Notes: a model not told the origin generated them from the letters alone. A DNA stretch of 64,000 bases from Bacteroidota bacterium (GCA_025363385.1 JANYEA010000100.1:1-64000); one strand, 5' to 3'. Shown: positions 36,568 through 46,275, counted from the first letter of the stretch. Numbers and translations are program-made.

Positions 36568-37518
36568 TTATTCTGCCTTCATTAAATTTTCCAACATATC
36601 CGTTGTCATTTTATCTAAATCATATGCAGGCTTCCAGCCCCAATCTTTCGTAGCTACAGAATCATCAATACTTTCAGGCCAGCTATTGGCAATTTTTTGA
36701 CGATAATCGGGAACGCAACTCAACGTAAACTCAGGAATATGTTTTTGAATGGATGCCGCAATTTCTTTTGGAGAAAAGCTCATACCTGATATATTATAAG
36801 AAGTTCGAACTGTAATATTTTCAACTGGAGCATGCATTAATTCCATGGTTGCACGAATGGCATCTGGCATATACATCATGGGTAGGTAAGTATCTTCTTG
36901 TAAAAAGCATTGATACTTTTTTTCTGCCAATGCTTCACTATAAATTTCAACCGCATAATCAGTAGTACCGCCGCCGGGTGCTGATTTGTAACTGATCAAT
37001 CCCGGATAGCGAATGCTTCTTACGTCTACCCCATAACGCTGATGGTAGTAATTGCACCAGAATTCTCCTGCGTATTTACTAATACCATATACAGTAATGG
37101 GTTCAATTACGGTTTGTTGAGGACAAAATTTTCTCGGAGAAGTAGGACCAAATACGGCAATACTACTAGGCCAATATACTTTCTGCAATTTTTCTTCGCG
37201 TGCAATATCGAGTACATTTAACAAGCCCTGCATGTTTAAATGCCAGGCGAGGTTTGGATTTTTTTCACCTGTAGCAGATAGAATGGCAGCTAATAAATAG
37301 ATCTGTGTAATATTCTGGCGAATTACTTGCACGTGCAACATTTCTTTGTTCATCACGTCCATACTCACATAAGGCCCTGTACCTTTTAAGAGTTCATTTT
37401 CTTCACGAAGGTCTGATGCAACCACATTGGCTGCACCATATATTTTTCGAAGTGCCAGGGTTAGTTCTACACCAATTTGTCCGGAAGCGCCAATCACCAA
37501 TATTTTTTCTTTTGCCAT
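36568..37518 (-). CDS. SDR-type L-threonine 3-dehydrogenase
   Basis: A 316-residue extended short-chain dehydrogenase. The NAD-binding motif is VIGASGQIGVELT, followed by LLAAILSATGEKNP, YWPSSIAVFGP and the Tyr-Lys pair of TVYGISKYAGE; GGGTTDYAVEIY is characteristic of UDP-glucose-epimerase-like L-threonine dehydrogenases. These oxidise L-threonine to 2-amino-3-ketobutyrate, which is then cleaved by a separate ligase. The ligase gene is not seen here. It faces kdsA across 119 bp with a good promoter for kdsA between them. Confidence 0.88.
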   Translation of the reverse strand: MAKEKILVIGASGQIGVELTLALRKIYGAANVVASDLREENELLKGTGPYVSMDVMNKEMLHVQVIRQNITQIYLLAAILSATGEKNPNLAWHLNMQGLLNVLDIAREEKLQKVYWPSSIAVFGPTSPRKFCPQQTVIEPITVYGISKYAGEFWCNYYHQRYGVDVRSIRYPGLISYKSAPGGGTTDYAVEIYSEALAEKKYQCFLQEDTYLPMMYMPDAIRATMELMHAPVENITVRTSYNISGMSFSPKEIAASIQKHIPEFTLSCVPDYRQKIANSWPESIDDSVATKDWGWKPAYDLDKMTTDMLENLMKAE

Positions 37519-37610
37519 TTTCTAAATTTAAAGGGTTCAAAAATAGAGAGTTTTGTGAAACTAACAGTGGTTATCTTTTCTGTTTCTCATTAACTACTGT
37601 ACGATTTCAC

Positions 37611-37618
37611 TAATTTTG
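37611..37618 (+). promoter_or_regulatory. Predicted -7 element for kdsA
   Basis: TAATTTTG matches TAnnTTTG exactly and ends 19 bp before the first kdsA ATG, predicting a leader of about 15 nt. No clear TTTG -33 box is at the standard spacing. Confidence 0.5.
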
Positions 37619-37637
37619 TTTTTTAAACCATTCACTT

Positions 37638-38462
37638 ATGATGCCAGATTTCTTAACTACGCTTTTCAAAAATCAACAATATAACCCAGATAATTTTTTT
37701 CTGATAGCCGGTCCCTGTGTTGTTGAAAGTGAAGAGTTAGTAATGGAAATTGCTGACAAGGTTTCTGGGATTTGCAAGCGTTTGGAAATTCCCTATGTGT
37801 TTAAGGCATCTTATAGAAAGGCAAATAGAACCTGTGCTAATTCTTTTACGGGAATTGGAGATGATAATGGCTTATCACTTATCAAAAAAGTGGGGGCCAC
37901 TTATGGTTTACCAACCACATCAGATATTCATGCGCACGAAGAAGCCGAAATGGCAGCAGATTTCATCGATATTTTACAGATACCCGCATTTCTTTGCCGA
38001 CAAACCGATTTGTTGATTGCAGCTGCCGAGACAGGAAAAATTGTGAATGTAAAAAAAGGACAATTCCTAAGTGGACCTTCCATGAAATTTGCAGTAGATA
38101 AAATTAGAAAAGCTGGAAACGAACAGATCATGCTCACTGAGCGTGGTAATACTTTTGGTTATACGGATCTGGTAGTTGATTACAGAAATATCCCTTGGAT
38201 GAAAGAACACCAAACACCAGTGATCATGGATTGTACGCATGCACTACAACAACCTAACCAAACTTCAGGAATAACTGGGGGAAATCCACAATTGATTGGA
38301 ACCATTGCTAAGGCGGCAATTGCCACTGGGGCTGATGGTCTTTTTATAGAAACACATCCCAATCCTGCAGTAGCAAAAAGTGATGGGGCTAATATGTTAC
38401 GTTTAGATTTATTGGAGCCACTTTTAGAACAATTGGTACGGCTTAGGAAAGCAGTGATTTAA
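37638..38462 (+). CDS. kdsA: 2-dehydro-3-deoxyphosphooctonate aldolase (Kdo-8-phosphate synthase)
   Basis: A 274-residue TIM-barrel enzyme condensing phosphoenolpyruvate with arabinose 5-phosphate to Kdo-8-phosphate, the first committed step to the Kdo of LPS. The signature pieces are IAGPCVVESEE, YRKANRTC, TSDIHAHEEAE and LSGPSMKFAVDK, with LTERGNTFGY near the active site. Two adjacent ATG codons (37638 and 37641) are possible starts. Its product pathway ends with WaaA, encoded at 17.1 kb. The stop lies 5 bp from that of the convergent PspC gene. Confidence 0.96.
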   Translation: MMPDFLTTLFKNQQYNPDNFFLIAGPCVVESEELVMEIADKVSGICKRLEIPYVFKASYRKANRTCANSFTGIGDDNGLSLIKKVGATYGLPTTSDIHAHEEAEMAADFIDILQIPAFLCRQTDLLIAAAETGKIVNVKKGQFLSGPSMKFAVDKIRKAGNEQIMLTERGNTFGYTDLVVDYRNIPWMKEHQTPVIMDCTHALQQPNQTSGITGGNPQLIGTIAKAAIATGADGLFIETHPNPAVAKSDGANMLRLDLLEPLLEQLVRLRKAVI

Positions 38463-38466
38463 TTGC

Positions 38467-38688
38467 CTACCAGTTTTTGATCGGGTTTCTTTTTCCCGCC
38501 ATGATATAGTTCTTGATGTTGATCCAGAAAGCCAAGATCATATACACCAAAATCGGCGAACCCAGTGTTAAAAAGGAAATATAGATAAACCACATTCTAA
38601 TTTTGGCACTTGCGATGCCAAATTTCTCTCCGATAGCTGAACAAACCCCAAATGCTTGCATTTCTATGTTTTCACGAATTTTTTGCAT
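38467..38688 (-). CDS. Small PspC-domain membrane protein
   Basis: A 73-residue protein with an N-terminal FGVCSAIGEKFGIASAKIR segment and a single hydrophobic span (MWFIYISFLTLGSPILVYMILAFWI, about residues 32-57), the form of the PspC domain. In proteobacteria PspC senses envelope stress; in Bacteroidota isolated PspC proteins are common and their role is unsettled. It stands alone, convergent with kdsA and divergent from the aconitase gene. Confidence 0.85.
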   Translation of the reverse strand: MQKIRENIEMQAFGVCSAIGEKFGIASAKIRMWFIYISFLTLGSPILVYMILAFWINIKNYIMAGKRNPIKNW

Positions 38689-38858
38689 GGTAACAGATTT
38701 TTATTGATAGGGGGATGTTATTATCGTAAAATTAGACAATTGAATCGAATAATTGTTTAAAACAGTTTTTCTCCTGAGACGGTTTTAACGTAAATTCGCC
38801 CCCTAGAACCTATTTAGGCATCAAAATTTAACCTCTCAAAACATAAATTTTTCAGACT

Positions 38859-41129
38859 ATGGCTTTTGATATCGAAATGATCAAAAAACTGTACGCAGAA
38901 ATGCCCGCAAAAGTGAATGCAGCTCGTACAGCCCTGGGTAGACCCCTTACCCTTTCAGAAAAAATATTGTTTGCACACTTACACGCAGATCAGCCATTGA
39001 GTGGTTTTGAGCGTGGTAAACACTATGTGGATTTTGCTCCAGACCGTGTGGCGATGCAGGATGCAACGGCTCAAATGGCATTATTACAATTCATGCAAGC
39101 TGGTCGCCCTAAAGTAGCCGTTCCTTCTACTGTACATTGCGATCACTTGATTACAGCAAAAGTGGAAGCAAAACAAGATTTACAAGTAGCCAATGCAGAA
39201 AGCAAGGAAGTGTACGATTTTCTGGCATCTGTTTCTAACAAATACGGTATAGGATTTTGGAAACCAGGAGCTGGAATCATTCACCAAGTGGTCTTGGAAA
39301 ACTATGCATTCCCTGGTGGTATGATGATAGGAACCGATTCTCACACTGTAAACGCAGGTGGATTAGGTATGATTGCCATTGGTGTGGGTGGTGCAGATGC
39401 TTGTGATGTGATGGCAGGTTTACCATGGGAATTAAAATGGCCCAAGCTAATCGGTATAAAATTAACAGGTAAGTTGAGCGGATGGACTGCTCCAAAAGAT
39501 GTAATCTTAAAAGTAGCAGGCATCCTTACTGTAAAAGGTGGCACTGGTGCTATTGTTGAATATTTTGGAGAAGGAGCCACCAGTATGAGTTGTACCGGTA
39601 AAGGAACCATTTGTAATATGGGTGCAGAAATTGGAGCTACTACTTCTACTTTTTGTTACGATGATAGCATGAGCAGATACCTTTCTGCTACAGGCCGCGA
39701 GGATATTGCAGCTGCAGCCGATACTGTAAAAGACTTTTTAACGGCAGACCCTGAAGTATATGCAAACCCTTCTCAATATTTTGATGAAGTAATTGAATTA
39801 GACCTGAGTACTTTGGAACCACATTTAAACGGACCATTTACGCCAGATTTAGCTACCCCAATTTCTAAAATGAAGGAAGTGGCTGCAGCAAACGGATGGC
39901 CTACTAAAGTGGAAGTGGGTTTAATTGGAAGCTGTACAAACTCTTCTTATGAAGACATTAGCAGAGCAGTGAGCTTAGCAAAACAATTGGATGCAAAAGG
40001 TTTAAAACTGGCTGCAGAGTTCAAAATCACTCCGGGTTCTGAACAGGTACGTTATACCATCGCAAGAGATGGATTCCTTGATGTATTTCAAAGTGTGGGT
40101 GCAGATGTCTTTGCAAATGCATGTGGACCTTGTATAGGAATGTGGGATCGTGTAGGTGCTGAGAAGAAAGAAAAAAATACTATCGTTCATAGCTTCAATA
40201 GAAACTTTGCAAAACGTGCAGATGGCAATCCAAATACCTATGCGTTTGTGGCTTCTCCAGAATTAGTTACCGCATTGGCCATTGCAGGCGATTTAACATT
40301 CAATCCAATCACAGATACCCTTACAAACGATAAAGGTGAGCAAGTTAAATTGGATGAGCCAACTGGTCAGGAATTACCAGTTCGTGGTTTTGCAGTTGAA
40401 GACGCAGGCTACCAGGCACCAGCTGCTGATGGTAGTGGCGTAAGTGTAGCAGTAGATCCTGCCAGTAAACGCTTACAATTGTTAGATCCATTTGCAGCAT
40501 GGGATGGCCATGATTTAAAGAGTTTAAAATTATTGATCAAAGCAAAAGGAAAGTGCACAACCGACCATATTTCAATGGCTGGTCCTTGGTTAAAATTCCG
40601 TGGTCACCTAGACAATATCAGTAATAATATGTTGATCGGTGCTGTAAACTTTTATAACGAAAAGACCGACAATATCAAGAACCAATTAACCGGTGAATAC
40701 GGCCCGGTTCCTGCAACACAACGTGCGTATAAAGCAGCAGGCATTGGAACAATTGTGGTGGGTGATGAAAACTATGGTGAAGGAAGTAGCCGCGAACATG
40801 CTGCTATGGAACCCCGTCATTTAGGTGTGCGTGTGGTATTAACAAAATCATTTGCGCGTATACACGAAACCAACCTTAAGAAGCAAGGAATGTTGGCACT
40901 TACTTTCAACGATAAATCCGATTATGATAAAATTCAGGAAGATGATAGCGTTGATATAATTGGATTAACAAGCTTTGCACCTGGAACTCCTTTAACATTG
41001 GAGTTTCACCATGCTGATGGAAGCAAAGATACTGTAGTGGCAAACCATACTTATAACCAACAACAAATTGATTGGTTCAAAGCAGGTGCTGCATTAAATA
41101 TCATTCGCAAACAAGTTGCTGGCGCCTAA
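38859..41129 (+). CDS. Aconitate hydratase (mitochondrial-type)
   Basis: A 756-residue enzyme that isomerises citrate and isocitrate in the TCA cycle through a [4Fe-4S] cluster. Cysteines of the cluster are in [11 protein letters not shown] and in [10 protein letters not shown]; further signature stretches are [18 protein letters not shown] and [16 protein letters not shown] in the swivelling C-terminal domain. The sequence is of the mitochondrial-aconitase type common in Bacteroidota rather than AcnB. A TAAATTCG element at 38791-38798 may be the -7 box. A very strong hairpin follows the gene. Confidence 0.96.
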   Translation: MAFDIEMIKKLYAEMPAKVNAARTALGRPLTLSEKILFAHLHADQPLSGFERGKHYVDFAPDRVAMQDATAQMALLQFMQAGRPKVAVPSTVHCDHLITAKVEAKQDLQVANAESKEVYDFLASVSNKYGIGFWKPGAGIIHQVVLENYAFPGGMMIGTDSHTVNAGGLGMIAIGVGGADACDVMAGLPWELKWPKLIGIKLTGKLSGWTAPKDVILKVAGILTVKGGTGAIVEYFGEGATSMSCTGKGTICNMGAEIGATTSTFCYDDSMSRYLSATGREDIAAAADTVKDFLTADPEVYANPSQYFDEVIELDLSTLEPHLNGPFTPDLATPISKMKEVAAANGWPTKVEVGLIGSCTNSSYEDISRAVSLAKQLDAKGLKLAAEFKITPGSEQVRYTIARDGFLDVFQSVGADVFANACGPCIGMWDRVGAEKKEKNTIVHSFNRNFAKRADGNPNTYAFVASPELVTALAIAGDLTFNPITDTLTNDKGEQVKLDEPTGQELPVRGFAVEDAGYQAPAADGSGVSVAVDPASKRLQLLDPFAAWDGHDLKSLKLLIKAKGKCTTDHISMAGPWLKFRGHLDNISNNMLIGAVNFYNEKTDNIKNQLTGEYGPVPATQRAYKAAGIGTIVVGDENYGEGSSREHAAMEPRHLGVRVVLTKSFARIHETNLKKQGMLALTFNDKSDYDKIQEDDSVDIIGLTSFAPGTPLTLEFHHADGSKDTVVANHTYNQQQIDWFKAGAALNIIRKQVAGA

Positions 41130-41143
41130 TCCAAGCAGCCTCA

Positions 41144-41195
41144 ATACCAAAATAAAAGCCCGAAAGAAAATTCTTTCGGGCTTTTATTTTGGTAT
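41144..41195. terminator. Perfect 25-bp inverted repeat, bidirectional terminator after aconitase
   Basis: The left arm at 41144-41168 and right arm at 41171-41195 are exactly complementary over all 25 positions with only AA between them. The core GCCCGAAAGAA/TTCTTTCGGGC is followed by CTTTTATTTT, so it acts as an intrinsic terminator for aconitase 14 bp after its stop, and could act in the other direction for the 41251-41682 gene. Confidence 0.9.
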
Positions 41196-41206
41196 GCTTC
41201 GAGATT

Positions 41207-41236
41207 TAGCCCCTTGGCTGAAGCCTAGGGTTAACA
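41207..41236. repeat. REP-like imperfect palindrome
   Basis: TTAGCCCCTTGGCT is followed by GA and AGCCTAGGGTTAA, forming a stem with one mismatch and one bulge. It lies directly after the aconitase terminator and before the stop of the minus-strand membrane protein. It resembles short extragenic palindromes but I cannot show other full copies in this window. Confidence 0.4.
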
Positions 41237-41250
41237 ATACTTTTTACTTT

Positions 41251-41682
41251 TTAATCTTTCAACCTAGCATTTATAAAACCGATTGCAGCACCAGTGATGG
41301 CTTGCATCAAAGTACTTGCCAAAACATCTGCCACTAACCCATTCAGGTTAAATAAATTAGCAGTTCCATAACTCGTAAAATCGTGGCCCGCAATAATCAG
41401 AAAACCAGCAATAGCACCTACTATCATTCCAGCCCCGATGCTTTTAATTTTTGCTAATTCAAAAATATAGGCAAGTGTGAATCCCATAAAAAGACTCCCC
41501 AGCATGATTGACCAATAAACCATTTCATCTGCCCCTCGCATCACATTTGTGGCAGTGCCTGTACTAGCACCCATCAGTTTTGCCAGTAAAATGCCGTATA
41601 TCAGAAAACCAACAAAGAATGAAACAATGCCTCCAACTAAGCCGGAAATGAGAAATTTTTTAGAATTGAAAGTAGTACTCAT
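41251..41682 (-). CDS. Small polytopic membrane protein, unknown function
   Basis: A 143-residue protein with four hydrophobic segments separated by short loops (about residues 10-32, 56-75, 81-103 and 118-137), rich in Gly and Ala. The opening MSTTFNSKKFLISGLVGGIVSFFVG is membrane-inserting without a cleavage site. I recognise no named family with certainty; it is similar in plan to small DUF1761-like proteins. It is convergent with the aconitase gene, and its upstream region contains the repeats described at 41832-41859. Confidence 0.75.
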   Translation of the reverse strand: MSTTFNSKKFLISGLVGGIVSFFVGFLIYGILLAKLMGASTGTATNVMRGADEMVYWSIMLGSLFMGFTLAYIFELAKIKSIGAGMIVGAIAGFLIIAGHDFTSYGTANLFNLNGLVADVLASTLMQAITGAAIGFINARLKD

Positions 41683-41831
41683 GGTGATTATTTTAAGTGG
41701 GTAAAAATTTACACTTCAAGATAATAGCTAAATCGCAATTTTGCAAGTGGAAAGAGTTATTTCATTCCGCTCACTTTACCACCCCATGTTTTCGCTATCG
41801 AAAAAAATTACCCCTCCCACGAGGGAATTAC

Positions 41832-41859
41832 ACTTTTTACTTTTTACTTTTTACTTTTT
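41832..41859. repeat. ACTTTTT heptamer tandem repeat (four copies)
   Basis: Four perfect tandem copies of ACTTTTT lie 16 bp before the ChaN-like gene's ATG. Two further copies occur at about 41235-41248, and degenerate relatives (TTTTTGACTTTTAACTTTTGACTT) at 26238-26261 and on the other strand near 55508-55528. The same gap also holds a CCCTC/GAGGG hairpin at 41812-41825. Short tandem repeats can change copy number by slippage. Confidence 0.7.
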
Positions 41860-41874
41860 TATCTAGCTTTAAAG

Positions 41875-42729
41875 ATGAGAAAAATCAATTTGTTCTTTGT
41901 GCTGCTTTTCATGGCAGCTTTTGTATCTGCCCAGGAAAAACCAGCCTATATTTTATATACTGCAAAAGGCAAAAAAATTTCTTTTGGTAAAATGTTGAAC
42001 AATATCTTAGAAAAAGATATCATTCTTTTTGGAGAATTTCATAACAATGCCATTGCACATTGGCTTCAACTTGAGCTTACAAAAGAAGCAAAAGAAAAAC
42101 GTACTTTGGTAATGGGAGCCGAAATGTTTGAACAAGATAACCAGGAAATATTGGATCAATATTTACGCGGAGAAATAAAACAAAAAGCACTGGATTCTTT
42201 GGCTCGATTATGGAAAAATTATCCCACCGATTATGCCCCTCTAGTAAATTTTGCAAAAGAAAATAAGATTGCTTTCGCCGCAGATAATATTCCTAGAAGA
42301 TACGCTTCGTTGGTTGCGAAAGGGGGTTTTGCGGCATTAGATACTTTAAGTGCCAAAGAAAAATCGTGGATTGCCCCCCTACCCATTGCATATGACCCCG
42401 AATTACCCGGTTATAAAAACATGATTGCAATGATGGGCGGACATGGAGGTGATAACCTTCCAAAAGCCCAGGCCATTAAAGACGCTACCATGGCGCATTT
42501 CATTTTAAAATATTATCAACCGGGAAGTTTATTTATTCACTTTAATGGCTCCTATCATTCCGAAAACTACGAAGGCATTGGCTGGTATTTAAAGAAGGCA
42601 AGACCAGATTTAAAAGTGGCCACCATTACAACCGTGTCTCAAAAAGACGTGAAGAAATTGTTAGCCGAAAACAAAGGCAAGGCAGACTATATTATTTGTG
42701 TGGATGAAGACATGACCAATACCTATTAA
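41875..42729 (+). CDS. ChaN-like heme-binding-family exported protein
   Basis: A 284-residue secreted protein with signal peptide INLFFVLLFMAAFVSAQ and a PF04187-type (ChaN, haem-binding uptake) body. Characteristic parts are DIILFGEFHNNAIAHWLQL, MGAEMFEQDNQ, ADNIPRRYASLV and LFIHFNGSYHSENYEGIGWY. ChaN of Campylobacter binds two stacked hemes; whether this copy does is unproved. No lipobox is visible, so it should be periplasmic. It is convergent with a thioredoxin-like gene, with 9 bp between stops. The heptamer repeat upstream may influence expression. Confidence 0.85.
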   Translation: MRKINLFFVLLFMAAFVSAQEKPAYILYTAKGKKISFGKMLNNILEKDIILFGEFHNNAIAHWLQLELTKEAKEKRTLVMGAEMFEQDNQEILDQYLRGEIKQKALDSLARLWKNYPTDYAPLVNFAKENKIAFAADNIPRRYASLVAKGGFAALDTLSAKEKSWIAPLPIAYDPELPGYKNMIAMMGGHGGDNLPKAQAIKDATMAHFILKYYQPGSLFIHFNGSYHSENYEGIGWYLKKARPDLKVATITTVSQKDVKKLLAENKGKADYIICVDEDMTNTY

Positions 42730-42738
42730 TATTTTTAC

Positions 42739-43254
42739 TTAACGTAATGCCCCTTCAATGATTCCTTTAATTTCCAAAGGGTCTATCACGCCTGGCTGGG
42801 CATATAATATTCTACCCCCAGGTGCTACTATAAGGGTGTAAGGAATCATGCCCCGCCATCTTGGGTCAACAGTTTCTATTAACTGATAAAGATCTTCTGA
42901 ATTAAAAATGTAATTTGTTGCGATTGCCTGTTTTTTTTGTAAAAATTTCAACACTTTAGTTTGTTTCATAGGTGGATCTGCACTAATGGTAACCCATTCA
43001 AAATTCCGATCCCTGAACTTTGAATTCAACTTTACAAAATCAGGAAATTCAGAAACACATGGACCACACCAGGTTGCCCAAATATTAATCACTCGAAGTT
43101 TGGAAGAAGTATTCCTAATGAGATTTTTAATACCATAAACCCCAATAGTGTCGATAGTTACTGTGGGTTTCGTTTCTATGATAGTTGACTGAGCTACAAT
43201 CTGAATATTACTGAATAGTATACACGAAATAACAGCAATCAAAATCTTTCCCAT
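42739..43254 (-). CDS. TlpA-like periplasmic thioredoxin-fold protein
   Basis: A 171-residue exported thioredoxin-fold protein. The leader (ILIAVISCILFSNIQIVAQ) gives periplasmic location; the redox site is WATWCGPCVSEFPDF, a CGPC pair preceded by the INIWATW strand, and the cis-Pro loop is IPYTLIVAPGG. It resembles TlpA/ResA-type thiol reductases used in cytochrome c maturation or disulfide reduction. The ATG at 43254 is chosen over a GTG at 43260. No ccm gene is adjacent, so a specific link to heme chemistry is inference. Confidence 0.9.
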   Translation of the reverse strand: MGKILIAVISCILFSNIQIVAQSTIIETKPTVTIDTIGVYGIKNLIRNTSSKLRVINIWATWCGPCVSEFPDFVKLNSKFRDRNFEWVTISADPPMKQTKVLKFLQKKQAIATNYIFNSEDLYQLIETVDPRWRGMIPYTLIVAPGGRILYAQPGVIDPLEIKGIIEGALR

Positions 43255-43452
43255 ATCCACATTTTAGAATTGAAAAATAGCTATTTTTTTTAACCTTTTC
43301 TGTTAGGAGTTTCGTAAATTAATGCTGAGTTCAAAATAGCTTATAAAAGAATTCAAGAATCCTCATTCGTTTTCTAAAAAATAAAGGAATCAGGTAAGTA
43401 AAATAAGGCGAAAAGAGAGTAATTTTAAGGATCATTTATTCTAACTATTGCC

Positions 43453-44919
43453 ATGTATCAAATTCTAATGAGTACAATTGCAACTGCTTTGTTAGCCTTG
43501 CATCCTTCAACAAATTATCAAAAAACAACAAGTTCAGATCCTATTAAAAAAAAGGAACCGAAAGTAACGGTTTACACTACTGCAGAAAATAGCAATCTAC
43601 GATTAACACAAACTGCGGTTTTGAACTTTAGTACTTATGGTCAACCCTTTGAAACGGAGCCCGCCGTATTTGTAGATCCCAACAAAAAATTTCAAACTTT
43701 TGTGGGCATTGGTGGTGCATTAACTGACGCTTCCGCTGAAGTGTTTGCTAAATTGACGAAAGCCAAGCAACAGGAACTTCTTGAAAAATATTATGATGTA
43801 AATAAAGGAATTGGATTTTCTTTAGCCAGAACCAATATTCATAGTTGCGACTTTTCAAGCGATAGTTACACTTATGTAAAAGAAAATGATACCGAACTCA
43901 AATCATTTAGTGTTGCACACGATCAGCAATATCGTATTCCTTTGATTAAACAAGCGATTGCTGCAGCTGGTGGAAAGTTGCCGATGTTTGTAAGCCCTTG
44001 GAGCCCGCCAGGTTGGATGAAAGACAATAAAGACATGCTACATGGTGGAAAATTACTTCCCGCCTACTATCAAAGCTGGGCTAACTATTATATTAAGTTC
44101 ATTAAAACCTATCAAGAAATAGGTATTCCTATCTGGGCACTCAGTGTTCAGAATGAACCCATGGCAAAACAAACCTGGGAATCTTGTAATTATACGGCTG
44201 AGGAAGAAACCAATTTCATTAAAAATTATTTGGGGCCAACCTTGGTAAAATCTGGATTGGGCGATAAAAAGCTGATTGCCTGGGATCATAACCGTGATTT
44301 ATTGTACCAACGTGCAAGTGCTGTTTTGAACGACCCTGCTGCAGCTAAATATGTTTGGGGGATAGGTTTTCACTGGTATGAAAGTTGGACAGGTGGTGGT
44401 AATATTTACGATAATGTGGCTCGTGTTCATGAGGCATTTCCTAATACCCATTTAATGTTTACGGAAGGTTGTGTTGAAAAGTTTGACGCAACCAGAATTA
44501 AAGAATGGAGATATGGTGAATTGTATGGCAGATCCATGATCAATGATTTTAATAATGGAACTGTAGCCTGGAATGATTGGAATATTTTGTTAGACGAAAA
44601 AGGTGGACCCAACCATGTGGGCAATTTTTGTTTTGCACCAGTACATGCCAATTTAAAAACAGGTGAATTGAATTATTTGAATTCGTTTTATTATATCGGA
44701 CATTTCTCTAAATTTATTCGTCCGGGTGCAAAAAGAATTATTAGTTCTGCAAGTAGGGGACAGATACTTACTACTGCCTTTCAAAATACCAATGGTAGCA
44801 TTGTAGTTGTAGTAATGAATCCTAGTAGCGACACCATCCCTTATCATATGAGTATTGGAAACAAAGCAGTTGAGGTAAGCAGTTTGCCGCATTCTATTCA
44901 AACATTAGTTGTAGAATAA
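43453..44919 (+). CDS. Glycoside hydrolase family 30 (glucosylceramidase-like)
   Basis: A 488-residue GH30 enzyme: a TIM barrel plus a small C-terminal beta domain (IVVVVMNPSSDTIPYH). The acid/base Glu lies in WALSVQNEPMA and the nucleophile Glu in LMFTEGCVEKF; FSLARTNIHSCDFS and MFVSPWSPPGWMKDN are further signatures. Bacterial members of this subgroup cleave beta-1,6-glucan or related beta-glucosides. The N-terminus is only weakly signal-like, so export is uncertain. It has its own terminator and is followed by a GH16 lipoprotein gene, which points to beta-glucan degradation. Confidence 0.92.
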   Translation: MYQILMSTIATALLALHPSTNYQKTTSSDPIKKKEPKVTVYTTAENSNLRLTQTAVLNFSTYGQPFETEPAVFVDPNKKFQTFVGIGGALTDASAEVFAKLTKAKQQELLEKYYDVNKGIGFSLARTNIHSCDFSSDSYTYVKENDTELKSFSVAHDQQYRIPLIKQAIAAAGGKLPMFVSPWSPPGWMKDNKDMLHGGKLLPAYYQSWANYYIKFIKTYQEIGIPIWALSVQNEPMAKQTWESCNYTAEEETNFIKNYLGPTLVKSGLGDKKLIAWDHNRDLLYQRASAVLNDPAAAKYVWGIGFHWYESWTGGGNIYDNVARVHEAFPNTHLMFTEGCVEKFDATRIKEWRYGELYGRSMINDFNNGTVAWNDWNILLDEKGGPNHVGNFCFAPVHANLKTGELNYLNSFYYIGHFSKFIRPGAKRIISSASRGQILTTAFQNTNGSIVVVVMNPSSDTIPYHMSIGNKAVEVSSLPHSIQTLVVE

Positions 44920-44938
44920 TATTCATAAAAAGGCTTCT

Positions 44939-44970
44939 ACCAATATCCGAAAGGGTATTGGTATTTTTTT
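44939..44970 (+). terminator. Intrinsic terminator after the GH30 gene
   Basis: ACCAATATCC pairs with GGGTATTGGT (one G-U wobble) around a GAAA tetraloop (44939-44962), followed by ATTTTTTT. It lies 19 bp after the GH30 stop. Confidence 0.92.
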
Positions 44971-45084
44971 GCCCAAAAAATCAAGTTTTTTAAGAATTTA
45001 TGCCTTATTTATTCAACATTCTATTTGTGATTGAATTAAAAAAACTATTTTAAGTTTCGATTTAAAGATTGCAAATAACCATTT

Positions 45085-46275
45085 ATGAAAATTCGATCCT
45101 TCACTTATTTAGCATTAACATTTATTATCATTAATTCCTGTAGCAAAGGATCAGGAGGAAGCACTCCTACACCACCTGCTGTGGCAAATCCGATTGCGAG
45201 TATTAGCGATGTTAGTAATGAAAGAACCGGTGCTAATTTAAAATATCAGTTTAGTATTACGCTTGATAAAGTAAGCACCAGTGCCATTAGTATTAGTTAT
45301 ACAACTGCAGATGGTTCTGCTATGGCTAACACTGATTACAAACCAACATCAGGAACCCTTACCATACCCGCAAATGCAAACTCAGGCAGCATTGAAGTAG
45401 AAGTGGTTGGTGATAGCACTAGAAAAGCGAATCAAACATTTAGTGTTCAATTATCAAATCCAACAAATTGTACGCTAGCCAATATCAAAGGAACAGGAAC
45501 CATTTTAAATGAAAACCTACTATATTTTCCAGTAGATAATACAGGATATTCAACGCCAAATACCTACCCTGGTAAAACTTTAGTTTGGAGTGATGAGTTT
45601 GATGGAACCACCATCAATCCAGCAACCTGGACATTTGAAGCAGGTGGAGGTGGATGGGGAAACGCAGAGCTTGAAACCTATACTGCTAAAACATCGAATG
45701 CATTTCAATCAAAAGGGAATTTAATAATTGAAGCAAGAAAGGAAAGTAGCGGTATTTATACCTCTGCACGTATGATCACCAAGAATAAAAAAGTATTTAC
45801 CTATGGCAGAATTGATGTTCGTGCTAAAATACCAACTGCAAAAGGCATGTGGCCTGCCATCTGGATGTTGGGAAATAATATAGATCAGGTTGGTTGGCCA
45901 GCTTGTGGTGAAATGGATATTATGGAATTAGTGGGTACCGAGCCCAATAGAGTGCATGGCACATTGCATTGGGGTGCTACTCCTACCCTACATTCATCGA
46001 AAGAAGCAGGATACTCTTTAGCTACAGGTACTTTTGATCAACAGTTTCATGTGTATAGTATGGTATGGATAAAAGACCAGGTTCAGATTTATATTGACGA
46101 TATTCTTTATAATACCATTACCACTTCAAATACAGCTGGTTCTACCTACCCTTTTAATAGTGATTTCTTTTTCATTTTCAATGTAGCTGTAGGAGGTACA
46201 TGGCCTGGTCCGCCTGATGCTACAACCGTATTTCCACAAAGAATGGTAGTAGACTATGTTCGGGTATTTCAGTAG
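45085..46275 (+). CDS. GH16 beta-glucanase lipoprotein with Calx-beta domain
   Basis: A 396-residue lipoprotein (FIIINSCSKGSGG; lipidated Cys near residue 19). After a Gly/Ser/Thr/Pro linker comes a Calx-beta domain (about residues 38-145, including SISYTTADGSAMANTDY), then a GH16 laminarinase-type catalytic domain. The catalytic ExDxxE motif is GEMDIMELVG; preceding motifs are LVWSDEFDG and GMWPAIWMLG. GH16 lipoproteins of this type cleave beta-1,3(-1,4)-glucans at the cell surface. It lies between a GH30 and a Gfo/Idh gene on the same strand and fits with them in glucan use. Confidence 0.93.
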   Translation: MKIRSFTYLALTFIIINSCSKGSGGSTPTPPAVANPIASISDVSNERTGANLKYQFSITLDKVSTSAISISYTTADGSAMANTDYKPTSGTLTIPANANSGSIEVEVVGDSTRKANQTFSVQLSNPTNCTLANIKGTGTILNENLLYFPVDNTGYSTPNTYPGKTLVWSDEFDGTTINPATWTFEAGGGGWGNAELETYTAKTSNAFQSKGNLIIEARKESSGIYTSARMITKNKKVFTYGRIDVRAKIPTAKGMWPAIWMLGNNIDQVGWPACGEMDIMELVGTEPNRVHGTLHWGATPTLHSSKEAGYSLATGTFDQQFHVYSMVWIKDQVQIYIDDILYNTITTSNTAGSTYPFNSDFFFIFNVAVGGTWPGPPDATTVFPQRMVVDYVRVFQ

